Of a DNA stretch of 30,941 nt, positions 18,630 to 26,004 are shown in pieces. Each line of letters begins with the position of its first letter. Position 1 is the stretch's first letter. A model generated the notes under the pieces. The model did no database searches and was not told where the DNA came from. It worked only from the letters and a program-made list of their open reading frames with translations. Source of the stretch: CAIWXH01 sp964555675 (lineage in GTDB: Bacteria; Chloroflexota; Chloroflexia; Chloroflexales; Chloroflexaceae); contig CAZKTU010000058.1 of the NCBI GenBank assembly GCA_964555675.1, forward strand, positions 1-30,941, written 5' to 3'. The translations under genes were made by a program, and so were the position numbers.

Positions 18630-19861
18630 GCGGTTTAGCCGACGGCGCGTGTAAAATCTCGCGAATTGCTGGGACGCCCTGAGAGCCCTCTTGCCACAAC
18701 GTAGCCGGTGACGGCAGGCGTGAAGGCTTGAAAAGTAGAGGGATTGGGTAATCAGCAGCCGAGCCTCTCGGGCGACTGAGAGGCGGGTTCAGAGACTACC
18801 GAACACTTGTACATTCAGCCCATCCGTGCTATAATCCGATAGCGGATATGCGGAGGAGCCATATGGACAAGCAAGTAGGGCCTGACGGTGAGCAATCTCG
18901 TCGGGCGGCGCGAGACAGAGCCTTTCGAAGATACTCGCACATTACAAAGCAGCTACTTGAAGAGCTATACAACGCGCAAGGCCAGTCGACGGTCGAGATC
19001 GCGCGACAGCTTGGCGTGGGTCGCAACCTGATCTGGGAGTACATGGAGATGTACGGCCTAGAGCGTCGTAAGGCGGGCCGCGCTGGTGCATTAAAATCGC
19101 GGCGTCATCATTTGGATGAAGCTTACTTTGCTCAACTACATCACTGTGATGATGATAAAGCATACATCGCTGGCTTCATCCTTGGCGATGGGACACTGAT
19201 TGATCGAGGCAGTTCAAAGCGGCTACAGATCGCTCTGGCTGATGACGACGGCGATCTGTTAGAGCAGATAGCCATCAGGCTGGGCGACAAGACAGTCGTC
19301 AAACGACAGATTAAGCCCCGCGCACTCACCGAGCGGCCAAAGGCTCTGCTCCGCATCGATAGTGTTCGACTGGTTGATGACCTCTTGGCAATTGGTATTC
19401 CGCTCGGTAGAAAGTCAGGCAGCGAGCCTTTTCTAACGTTTCAGACGGAGAGGCTAACCTGGAACTTTATCCGCGGCGTTTTCGATGCCGATGGATGCAT
19501 AAGGGTCTATGAGCGATCTGGGTATGTGAACGGGACGCTCTACGGCCCCTATCGCCGAGCAAAATGGTCGATCACTTGTGGTTTGCCATTTGTCTCTGGC
19601 CTGCGCGATTTCCTCATTGCTGGTGGTTATGCGCTTAGTAATAAGTGCATCCAGCCGAAACAAGGAACAGGGCTGATAGAACTTTCCGATCAGTCTACTA
19701 TCCGTAGAATCGGCAATGCGATGTATCAGTATGGCTCTCTGTGGTTGCAGCGGAAGAAAGCGATCTTTGAGCGGTTCTGATGAGAGAGTCCGTTCTCGCA
19801 CCGAAAGGGCGAGAGCCAGGCAGAAATGACCTGGCCCCGCGCAAGCGGAGTAACAAGCCAG
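18630..19861 (+). mobile_element. Group I intron with homing endonuclease, inserted in nrdJ
   Basis: A 1232-nt intron interrupting nrdJ. The 5' splice site follows U18629. Exon ACGCGU (18624-18629) pairs with the guide GCGUGU (18647-18652), placing a U.G wobble at the cut, the hallmark of group I P1. The 3' exon start CGTGGC can pair with GCC-g-ACG (18638-18644), a plausible P10 with one bulge. Core sequences typical of the class are AATTGCTGGGACGCCC (from 18664), TAATCAGCAGCC (18749-18760) and GTTCAGAGACTACC (18787-18800, P7 3' strand). After the endonuclease frame, a series of P9-type hairpins ends with CCGC-gcaa-GCGG (19837-19848, GNRA loop). The intron ends with G19861. Removal restores GGTR|RGANMG in frame. 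The subgroup is not assigned. The intron is visibly richer in A and T than its host gene. Confidence 0.92.
18863..19780 (+). CDS. LAGLIDADG homing endonuclease encoded in the nrdJ intron
   Basis: A 305-residue intron-encoded endonuclease that would cut intron-less nrdJ alleles to spread the intron. Two LAGLIDADG helices are visible in one chain: AYIAGFILGDGTL (about 97-109) and NFIRGVFDADGCI (about 204-216). Each ends in the acidic metal residue, so a monomeric double-motif enzyme is expected. The N-terminal 75 residues contain a helix-turn-helix-like segment, STVEIARQLGVGRNLIWEYM, which may add DNA binding or regulation. I chose ATG 18863 because GGAGGAG lies 5 bases upstream; the ATG at 18848 overlaps that site. 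The frame lies after the P7 3' strand and before the P9 hairpins, so it occupies a peripheral loop. Base composition is clearly lower in GC than the flanking genes, a sign of transfer. Confidence 0.93.
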   Translation: MDKQVGPDGEQSRRAARDRAFRRYSHITKQLLEELYNAQGQSTVEIARQLGVGRNLIWEYMEMYGLERRKAGRAGALKSRRHHLDEAYFAQLHHCDDDKAYIAGFILGDGTLIDRGSSKRLQIALADDDGDLLEQIAIRLGDKTVVKRQIKPRALTERPKALLRIDSVRLVDDLLAIGIPLGRKSGSEPFLTFQTERLTWNFIRGVFDADGCIRVYERSGYVNGTLYGPYRRAKWSITCGLPFVSGLRDFLIAGGYALSNKCIQPKQGTGLIELSDQSTIRRIGNAMYQYGSLWLQRKKAIFERF

Positions 19862-21832
19862 CGTGGCGCGAACATGGGCATTCTGCGGTGTGACCACCCG
19901 GATATCCTGGATTTCATTACGTGTAAGCTCGATACGAGCAAGATCACCAATTTTAATATCAGCGTCGCGATCACCGACGTCTTTATGCGGGCTGTCGCGA
20001 ACGATACCGAGTACGATCTGATCAATCCGCGCAGCGGCAACGTGCAGATCGCGGGCCGCGTCGCGGTGAAGCACCCGCTCACTGGCGAGACCCTGATCGA
20101 GAAGGGCGAGCCCATGCGCCTGCGCGCCCGCACGCTCTTCGACCTGATCGTGCACTGCGCCCACGCCACCGGCGAGCCGGGCCTGTTCTTCATCGACGAG
20201 GCCAACAAGTACAACCCGGTCCCGGCCCTCGGCGACTACGAGGCCACTAATCCGTGCGGTGAGCAACCGCTCCTTGCCTACGATGTCTGCAATCTCGGCT
20301 CGGTGAATCTGGGCCTGTTCGTGACGGCTGAGGGGCAGGTCGACTGGCCGGCCCTGCGCGAGGTGGTGCACCAGAGCACGCGCTTCCTCGACAATGTGAT
20401 CGACGCCAATCACTACCCGCTGCCCCAGATCAGCGAGCTGAGCCAGAAGATCCGCCGCATCGGCCTGGGCGTGATGGGCTGGGCCGATATGCTGGTCAAG
20501 CTGAACATCCCCTATAGCTCGGCCGAGGCCACCGAGCTGGGCCGCCGCGTGATGGCGTTCGTCGACGAGGAGTCGAAGGTCGCCTCGGAGCAGCTGGCCG
20601 TCGAGCGCGGGGCCTTCCCCGAGTGGGAGCGCAGCATCTGGGGCCCCGACGCCACCTGCGCCCGCCTGGCCGACGGCAGCCGCGTGCGCCCCGAGCGTCG
20701 CCTGCGCAACTGCAACGTGACCACCGTGGCCCCCACCGGCACGATCTCGATCATCGCCGGCTGCTCGTCGGGCATCGAGCCCCTGTTCGCGATCGCCTTC
20801 TGGCGCTACCAGGCCGAGAGCCGCATGCTCGACATCAACCAGGACTTTGTGGACCAGGCCCGCCGCGAGGGCTGGTACAGCGAGGCCCTGATGGAGCGCA
20901 TCGCCGACAGCGGCCACATCCACCACCCCGAGGTGCCCGCCGAGGCCCAGCGGGTCTGGGTGACCGCCCACGACATCACGCCCGAGTGGCACGTGCGCAT
21001 GCAGGGCGCCTTCCAGGAGCATACCGACTCGGCGATCAGCAAGACGATCAACTTCCCCTTCGAGGCCACGCCCGAGCAGGTGCGCGAGGCCTACGAGCTG
21101 GCCTATAGCCTGGGCTGCAAGGGCATCACGGTCTACCGCGACGGCTCGCGCTCGAACCAGGTGCTCTCGACCGGCTCGACCGCCGACCCGAATAAGCAGG
21201 CCGAGCCCGCCGCGGCCCCGGCCGCCCAGGCTGTCAGCGCGGCCGAGGCGCAGCCCGCCAAGCCCGCCGAGCCTCAGCCGCTCACGCCGCGCAACCTGCC
21301 GGCCGACGGGCTGCCCAGCCACTCGTACCCGGTGCTGACGCCCCTGGGCAAGCTGCGCCTGTTCGTGACCGAGCTCGACGGCCAGCCCTTCGAGGTCTTC
21401 GCGATCATCGGGCGGGCCGGCAGCGACGTGATGGCCTTCACCGAGGCGATCGGGCGCCTGCTCTCGCTGGCCCTGCGCTGTGGCGTGCCCGTGAAGCTGC
21501 TCGCCGAGCAGCTGCGCGGCATCGGCGGGGCCCGCACGGCCGGCTTCGGCCCCGACCGGGTGCGCTCGGTGCCCGACGCGATCGGCAAGCTGCTGCAGGA
21601 CCACTACGTGAACGGCGACCGCCAGCTCAGGGCCAAGCCCCTGAAGCCGGGCGTCAACGGCAATGGCAACGGCAATGGGCACCACGAGCCCGAGTACGGC
21701 TCGGTCGTCGCCCTGCAGGCCCACACCGAGGTCATGGCCTCGGGTGAGATCTGCCCCGACTGCCAGAACGCGACCCTGATGTACGAGGAGGGCTGCCGCA
21801 AGTGCCACACCTGCGGCTACACCGAGTGCTGA
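19862..21832 (+). CDS. nrdJ: Class II (B12-dependent) ribonucleotide reductase, exon 2
   Basis: C-terminal 656 residues of NrdJ, resuming with RGANMGILRCDHPDI. The catalytic set is intact: NPCGEQPL, with the thiyl-radical cysteine C304 and E306, and C315 in YDVCNLGSVNL, which completes the redox pair with C99 of exon 1 (spliced numbering). Barrel signatures follow: IRRIGLGVMGWAD, VAPTGTISIIAGCSSGIEP, and SKTINFPFEATPEQV with GCKGITVYRDGSR. A Pro/Ala-rich linker (about 480-510) leads to a C-terminal domain. It ends in a cysteine cluster, CPDCQNATLMYEEGC then CRKCHTCGYTEC, likely the swinging redox and zinc-binding tail. Upstream ATG codons in frame lie in the intron, so translation of this part depends on splicing. 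Confidence 0.94.
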   Translation, partial: RGANMGILRCDHPDILDFITCKLDTSKITNFNISVAITDVFMRAVANDTEYDLINPRSGNVQIAGRVAVKHPLTGETLIEKGEPMRLRARTLFDLIVHCAHATGEPGLFFIDEANKYNPVPALGDYEATNPCGEQPLLAYDVCNLGSVNLGLFVTAEGQVDWPALREVVHQSTRFLDNVIDANHYPLPQISELSQKIRRIGLGVMGWADMLVKLNIPYSSAEATELGRRVMAFVDEESKVASEQLAVERGAFPEWERSIWGPDATCARLADGSRVRPERRLRNCNVTTVAPTGTISIIAGCSSGIEPLFAIAFWRYQAESRMLDINQDFVDQARREGWYSEALMERIADSGHIHHPEVPAEAQRVWVTAHDITPEWHVRMQGAFQEHTDSAISKTINFPFEATPEQVREAYELAYSLGCKGITVYRDGSRSNQVLSTGSTADPNKQAEPAAAPAAQAVSAAEAQPAKPAEPQPLTPRNLPADGLPSHSYPVLTPLGKLRLFVTELDGQPFEVFAIIGRAGSDVMAFTEAIGRLLSLALRCGVPVKLLAEQLRGIGGARTAGFGPDRVRSVPDAIGKLLQDHYVNGDRQLRAKPLKPGVNGNGNGNGHHEPEYGSVVALQAHTEVMASGEICPDCQNATLMYEEGCRKCHTCGYTEC

Positions 21833-21839
21833 TGTGGAA

Positions 21840-21867
21840 GGATGAAGGATGAAGGATGAGGGCTGAA
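21840..21867 (+). repeat. Heptanucleotide GGMTGAR array after nrdJ
   Basis: Four consecutive 7-base units, GGATGAA, GGATGAA, GGATGAG and GGCTGAA, begin 8 bases after the nrdJ stop. The units match those of the array at 17713-17768. Confidence 0.88.
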
Positions 21868-21875
21868 GCGTAATA

Positions 21876-21971
21876 TCAAGTCTCGCTTGATAGTGTGCAT
21901 GAGCTGGGAGGCTCGGAGGGGCCGCAGGCCCCTTCGAATAAAACCTATGCACACTATCAAACAGGGTTTGA
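21876..21971. repeat. 96-bp cruciform-like inverted repeat with nested hairpin
   Basis: A 25-nt left arm (21876-21900) and right arm (21947-21971) share a perfect 14-bp inner part, TTGATAGTGTGCAT with ATGCACACTATCAA. The outer 11 positions pair with three G.U wobbles and two C.A mismatches. Between the arms is a second stem, AGGGGCC with GGCCCCT (21917-21933), loop GCA. The wobble-tolerant pairing suggests an RNA structure, or an old small inverted-repeat element. It lies just before the bidirectional terminator. Confidence 0.8.
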
Positions 21972-21977
21972 GATAAG

Positions 21978-22019
21978 ACGTCGCGCCCCCCGCTCAACAC
22001 TGAGCGGGGGGCGCGGCGT
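21978..22019. terminator. Bidirectional terminator between nrdJ and the minus-strand secreted gene
   Basis: CGCGCCCCCCGCTCA (21982-21996) pairs perfectly with its complement at 22001-22015 around the loop ACAC. Four more outer pairs (21978-21981 with 22016-22019, one of them a G.U wobble) extend the stem to 19 positions. Three T follow on the plus strand. It separates two convergent genes. Confidence 0.9.
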
Positions 22020-22044
22020 TTGTCCGTCCGGTGAGTGGGGCGCG

Positions 22045-22875
22045 TTACTGGACGATGAAGGGGGCCGAGGCGGTCACGCCGGTCCAGTTGCCGCGGGCGG
22101 CCAGGGTGTAGTTGCCGGCAGGCAGGCCGGCGATGCTGACAATCGCGTTCGCGGCGCCCTGATCGTTGGCGGCCAGGAACTCGCCGTACTTCTTCTCCTC
22201 GTCGTCGTTGTCGCTCTTGGCGGGCTTCTGGATCAGCACGCCCTTGTCGACCACCAGGGGCACGCTCACGCCGTTGGCAAAGGTGACCCAGTAGTTCACC
22301 GGCTCGTTCGAGGCGAAGGCGCCGCCGCTGAAGGTCATCCGGCTCTGGCCGGTGCGGTTGGCGGACAGGGCGGTGCTGGTGACGCCGGGCTGGTTGCTAT
22401 AGATCGTGTACTGCTCGCCGTTGCGATCCCAGTTCGCGCTGACCCTGTTGCTCAGGGCGCCGGCGCTCGCGTCGCGCGGGCCGGTGAAGCGCAGGGTGGC
22501 CACCAGCGTGTCGCCGATGCCGCGCAGCTGCTCGGCCTGGATCATCGCCGAGCCGTCCCCCACCCGGGCCACCCAGGCGTCGTCCTGGTTGAAGGTGGCC
22601 CCGGCCAGGCTGTAGCCGGCCTCGAAGGGCACGCTCAGGGCGATGTCCTCGACCGTGCCGCCGGCCCGGTTCACAATCACGACCCTGTAGGTATCCACCC
22701 CGTCGGTCCGCGAGGCCGTGTCGGCCTGGGGCTCGACCGTCAGGCTGATCTGGCTGGGGCCGGTGCCCTGCTTCTGGGCGTGGGTGGCCACCGGCGCCGC
22801 TAGGACCCCCGCCGCCAGGGCAAACCCGAGCAGACCCTGGATCGTAGCCCTGCGGAGTAGTTTCCCGCTCTGCAT
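22045..22875 (-). CDS. Secreted protein of unknown function
   Basis: A 276-residue exported protein. The start at 22875 gives MQSGKLLRRATIQGLLGFAL, then AAGVLAAPVATHAQ, a classical signal peptide with cleavage expected after THA. GAGGAG lies 6 bases upstream; the longer frame has no ribosome site and no hydrophobic start. The mature part begins with a beta-rich domain (about 40-150: SLTVEPQADT, DTYRVVIVNRAGGTVEDIAL) of the type seen in surface-layer adhesion repeats (DUF11-like). A second beta domain holds PVNYWVTFANGVSVPLV. The end, AGNYTLAARGNWTGVTASAPF, is Ig-like. No enzyme motif or anchor is visible. It may bind the cell surface or a substrate (inference only). Confidence 0.82.
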   Translation of the reverse strand: MQSGKLLRRATIQGLLGFALAAGVLAAPVATHAQKQGTGPSQISLTVEPQADTASRTDGVDTYRVVIVNRAGGTVEDIALSVPFEAGYSLAGATFNQDDAWVARVGDGSAMIQAEQLRGIGDTLVATLRFTGPRDASAGALSNRVSANWDRNGEQYTIYSNQPGVTSTALSANRTGQSRMTFSGGAFASNEPVNYWVTFANGVSVPLVVDKGVLIQKPAKSDNDDEEKKYGEFLAANDQGAANAIVSIAGLPAGNYTLAARGNWTGVTASAPFIVQ

Positions 22876-22977
22876 AATCGTCTCCTCTTGTATCGTACTG
22901 GCGTTTAGCCTCGGACAACAACCGTCGCTCTTGTCGTTTCGGCGACTACCGCCGGTGACGTGTTGTTGTATGGCAGT

Positions 22978-23006
22978 ATCATACTGGTCTCGTCGTAGTT
23001 GGTCGA
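22978..23006 (-). promoter_or_regulatory. Promoter of the secreted protein gene
   Basis: On the minus strand, TCGACC (23006-23001), 17 bp, then TATGAT (22983-22978). The expected leader is about 95 nt. It contains an 8-bp stem, ACAACAAC with GTTGTTGT (22915-22922 and 22962-22969), enclosing a smaller CGGCG/CGCCG hairpin. Confidence 0.5.
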
Positions 23007-23125
23007 CCCCCGAAGGGGTGATTATCGTGGGTAGTAGTGGTGATTTTGCGATCACCCTAAAGTGCGATTTAGATTTGGTTTAATATAGTGATTAAATATG
23101 AATTTTACGCGCAACACAAGAGGCC

Positions 23126-23143
23126 CCGAGAAGCTTTTCTCGG
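23126..23143 (-). terminator. Hairpin after the LuxR-type gene
   Basis: CCGAGAA and TTCTCGG form a 7-bp stem with a 4-base loop about 25 bases after the stop codon at 23168. No clear U tract follows on the minus strand. Confidence 0.4.
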
Positions 23144-23167
23144 AGCTGAGAGGGAATTTCTTCGCGC

Positions 23168-24583
23168 CTACGGGCCTAGAAGCTGAAGATCTCGCGCAAT
23201 GGCGACGGCCTCTGTGCGATTGCGCGCATTGAGTTTGGCGAAAATATGCTTTACGTGGCTTTTGACGGTACTCTCACTGATATTGAGCAGCGCGGCGACT
23301 TCACGGTTCGGTCTTCCGGCGGCGATCAGGCCGAGGGTCTCCTGCTCGCGCTCGCTGAGGGGCTCGGTCAGGCCCGCGGGGACGAGCAGTTCGGCGCGGA
23401 CGGGTCGGGCGGGCGCGCCCTGGCCGCCTGTCGCCCCGGCGAGTCTGGCGGCCAGCGCGGCGGCGCGCTCGGGCAGGCGCTGCTGCAGCTGCTCGCGCAG
23501 GGTCTGGGCGAAGAGCCCGTGGAAGCGGTACCAGCCAGGTCGGCTCTCGATCGGGTTCAGAAACAGCCCGCGGCGCTCGAGGGCTTCGAGGGCGGCCTGG
23601 CCGCTGGGGAAGCCCCCAAGATAAGCCGAGCGCTCGGCCGAGCCCTCTTCGGGCAGCAGCAGGCTCTCGACCAGGGGGCCGCTCAGCTCGTCGAGGAGGG
23701 CCGCCTGGAGCAGAAAGTGCTGGGTGGCCAGGGGCTCGCGCTCGAGCACCTCGCCGACCATGAAGTCGGCCACGAAGCGGTGGGCGGCCAGCTCGGGCGT
23801 GGCCCGGCGCTCTTCGAGGGCCAGGGCGGCCAGGCTCAGGCCGGTGGCCCAGCCCTCGCTACGTGCGACCAGCTCGGCAACCTGGGCGTGAGCGAGGGCG
23901 AGGCCCAGCCGGTCGTTCAGGTACATGGCCGCCTCCGACACACTCCAGCGCAGATCCTCGCCCCGCAGCTCGGCCAGTTGGCGCCGGGCTCGCAAGCGGG
24001 CCAGGGGCAGGGGCGGCTCGCCGCGGGCGGCGACGATGACGCGCAGGCCGGGCGACCCCTGCTCGAGCAGGGTGAGCACCAGCTCGTGGGCGGCGGGGCG
24101 CGTCAGGGCGTCGTAGCCGTCGAGCACCAGGGTTACGGGCTCGTCGGCGACCGCAATGGCGTTGAGCGACCAGGCCATCGTCACCCGTACCCGCTCGTCG
24201 CCCTCGCAGAGGGGGAAGGACGGCCAGCTCAGGGGCAGGCCCGCGCGCTGCAGGGCGGCGGCGAGCACGGTGGCGAAGATCAGCGGCTCGTTCTCTTCGC
24301 GTCCCAGCGTGAGCCAGGCTAGCCGCGCGCTTGCCCGGGAGTCCTGGGCGTTGGCCCAGGCGCTCAGCAGGGCCGTCTTGCCCGAGCCGGCCGGCGCGGC
24401 CAGCAGGGTCAGGCGCTGCGCGGCGGCCTCGTCGAGGGCGCGCATCAGGCGCGGTCGCTGGAGCACGCGCGGCTCGGGGGGCGGGGGCGTGATTTTATGC
24501 TTGAGCAGGGGGGGGATCGCTAGTGCAGGCTCGCTTGAACTTCGCGGGGCATCGAGGGGAGTATCCGGAGCTGTGGTGACCAT
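23168..24583 (-). CDS. Short LuxR-family ATPase transcriptional regulator (MalT-like, no TPR region)
   Basis: A 471-residue cytoplasmic regulator. The N-terminal signature LLKHKITPPPPEPRVLQRPRL leads into a P-loop, APAGSGKTALLS (63-74). Walker-B-like LVLDGYDAL follows, and VIVAARGEPPLPLARLRAR is the typical MalT/LAL segment. A winged-helix-like region ends RFHGLFAQTLREQL. The last 65 residues are a LuxR helix-turn-helix: LSEREQETLGLIAAGRPN, then REVAALLNISESTVKSHVKHI and FAKLNARNRTEAV. Full-size LAL regulators are usually near 900 residues, with a helical TPR sensor between ATPase and HTH. Here only about 40 residues separate them. I chose ATG 24583, with GAGG 6 bases upstream; ATG 24646 is an alternative. 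The target genes are unknown; autoregulation or control of the secreted gene downstream is possible. Confidence 0.87.
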   Translation of the reverse strand: MVTTAPDTPLDAPRSSSEPALAIPPLLKHKITPPPPEPRVLQRPRLMRALDEAAAQRLTLLAAPAGSGKTALLSAWANAQDSRASARLAWLTLGREENEPLIFATVLAAALQRAGLPLSWPSFPLCEGDERVRVTMAWSLNAIAVADEPVTLVLDGYDALTRPAAHELVLTLLEQGSPGLRVIVAARGEPPLPLARLRARRQLAELRGEDLRWSVSEAAMYLNDRLGLALAHAQVAELVARSEGWATGLSLAALALEERRATPELAAHRFVADFMVGEVLEREPLATQHFLLQAALLDELSGPLVESLLLPEEGSAERSAYLGGFPSGQAALEALERRGLFLNPIESRPGWYRFHGLFAQTLREQLQQRLPERAAALAARLAGATGGQGAPARPVRAELLVPAGLTEPLSEREQETLGLIAAGRPNREVAALLNISESTVKSHVKHIFAKLNARNRTEAVAIARDLQLLGP

Positions 24584-24660
24584 ACGAACCTCATCCGCGT
24601 AGTACAGGCGCTCGACGTCCCTACGACGGCGAGACGCGTTAAGCATGACATTCAAGGTCT

Positions 24661-24730
24661 GGTCAGTCAGTACCTTTCGAATCTTACTGACCGGTCATAT
24701 AAGTGTAGGCAGATTCGTGTGGCCTGTCAA
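24661..24730 (-). promoter_or_regulatory. Promoter and operator of the LuxR-type gene
   Basis: On the minus strand, TTGACA (24730-24725), a 17-bp spacer and TACACT (24707-24702) make a near-consensus promoter with a start near 24695. Over that start is the perfect palindrome TGACCGGTCA (24688-24697). A further inverted half-site, GGTCAGT, lies at 24661-24667 facing ACTGACC (24686-24692). The palindrome resembles operators of TetR-type repressors, but no such gene is in the window. Confidence 0.72.
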
Positions 24731-24995
24731 CACACCGTGATCTCTGCCAGCATAGTCCAGACCTGCTTCGCGCGCATCAGTACCGAGGGCGGGTGTGAAT
24801 CGTCCTTTTGGGCGATCCGTTCCTGCTCAATAATTGCGCACGCTTGTTCGTTGCGGGTGCGGGATGGGAGCGATGCGGTGCTGGAGGGATATTCGCCCGT
24901 ATGACGCTCTCGCCGTGGCGCTTGTTGCGACGGCCTGGGGGGCGCAGGAGGGCATGCCCTTCCAGAAAACCTGTGCGAGCGGCCCGGGCGGAAGC
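24731..24995. other. Gap without a recognisable gene
   Basis: Between the LuxR-type promoter and the end of holB I see no convincing gene. A minus-strand frame ending at 24727 includes a protein-like stretch (EQACAIIEQERIAQKDDSHP to TMLAEITVC). It has no start, ribosome site or recognisable family, and may be chance or the tail of a decayed gene. Confidence 0.5.
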
Positions 24996-26003
24996 CTAGG
25001 GGCGATGCAGGACCAGGTTCTCGAGGACGAGCTGGGGGTTGCCGTTCTCGCGCAGCTGACGGGCGGCCTGGCCGACGCGGAGGGTGAAGGCGTAGGCCTC
25101 GGGGAGGGGGTGGCGCGCGGCGGCCTGCTCGAGCTCGGCGCGGCGGTCGATGTTGACCACGCCCTCGGGGCAGCCCGCGGCGGTGAGCAGCACATCGCGC
25201 CACCAGCCCTGCCAGAGCTCGAGCCAGGCGAAGACCGTCTCCTGCTCGCCGCCGCGGTACTCCTTCGCGCGCTGCTCGGCCCAGCGCATGCCCGCCGCGC
25301 CCTCCTCGAGGGCGAGCAGGGCCTGGATCTGCTCGTCGCGGCGGGCGATCTCGTCGGGGCGGTCGAGCATCTGCAGGGCCCAACCGACCCGCCCGCCGCT
25401 CCAGGCGGCCAGGAGCGCAGCATCCTCGGGGGTGACGCCGCGGGCGGCCAGGGCCTCGGCGACCTGGCGGCGGGGCAGGGGGCGCAGGCGCAGCACGCGG
25501 CAGCGCGAGACGATGGTGGGCAGCAGGTCGGTGCTATTGGCGACCAGGATGAGCGTCGCGTAGGGCGGGGGCTCCTCGAGGGTCTTGAGCATGGCGTTCG
25601 AGGCCTCCTCGTTGAGGCGCTCGGCGTCGTGGAGGATCAGCACGCGGCGGCGGGCCTCGTAGGGGCGCAGCGTAATATCGCGCTGCCACTCGCGGACCGT
25701 GCCGATCTTCAGCTCCTTCTGGCGGGCCGCCTCGTCGGGCTTGAGGCCGGCGGCCTGCGAGGCCATGCCGGCGAGGCGCACGTCGGGGTGGTTGCCGCGC
25801 TCGATGCGGCGGCAGGTGCGGCAGGTCAGGCAAGGGTCGCCGGGGCTGACCTCGCAGGCCAGGGCCTGGGCCAGGCGCAGGGCCAGCAGCGCCTTGCCGA
25901 TCCCGGCGACCCCGCTGATCAGGTAGGCGTGGGCGTCGGTGGCGGCCCTGATGCTCTCGCGCAGCTGGCCGACGGCCCACTCGTGGCCGGTGATGCCCCA
26001 CAT
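24996..26003 (-). CDS. holB: DNA polymerase III delta' subunit
   Basis: A 335-residue clamp-loader subunit of the replicative DNA polymerase. The N-terminus, GITGHEWAVGQLRESI, is typical. Walker A reads GVAGIGKA (31-38). The zinc module has C50, C58, C61 and C64 (CLTCRTCRRI), followed by NHPD. ILHDAERLNEEASNAMLKTLEEPP is the Walker B and switch region, and IVSRCRVLRLRPL holds the SRC motif. The residue after the P-loop lysine is Ala instead of Thr/Ser, in line with delta' often not acting as an ATPase. The ATG at 26003 lies one base after the fabF stop (TAGTATG), so the two are likely translationally coupled. Length and motif order fit the family, though distinguishing delta' from tau/gamma rests on the shorter length and missing C-terminal domains. 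Confidence 0.92.
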   Translation of the reverse strand: MWGITGHEWAVGQLRESIRAATDAHAYLISGVAGIGKALLALRLAQALACEVSPGDPCLTCRTCRRIERGNHPDVRLAGMASQAAGLKPDEAARQKELKIGTVREWQRDITLRPYEARRRVLILHDAERLNEEASNAMLKTLEEPPPYATLILVANSTDLLPTIVSRCRVLRLRPLPRRQVAEALAARGVTPEDAALLAAWSGGRVGWALQMLDRPDEIARRDEQIQALLALEEGAAGMRWAEQRAKEYRGGEQETVFAWLELWQGWWRDVLLTAAGCPEGVVNIDRRAELEQAAARHPLPEAYAFTLRVGQAARQLRENGNPQLVLENLVLHRP

Positions 26004-26004
26004 A

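Noticed and set aside
18630..19861. Intein instead of intron in nrdJ
   Set aside because: There is an in-frame TAG three codons after the junction, the endonuclease is in its own frame start with a ribosome site, and there are no intein splicing blocks.
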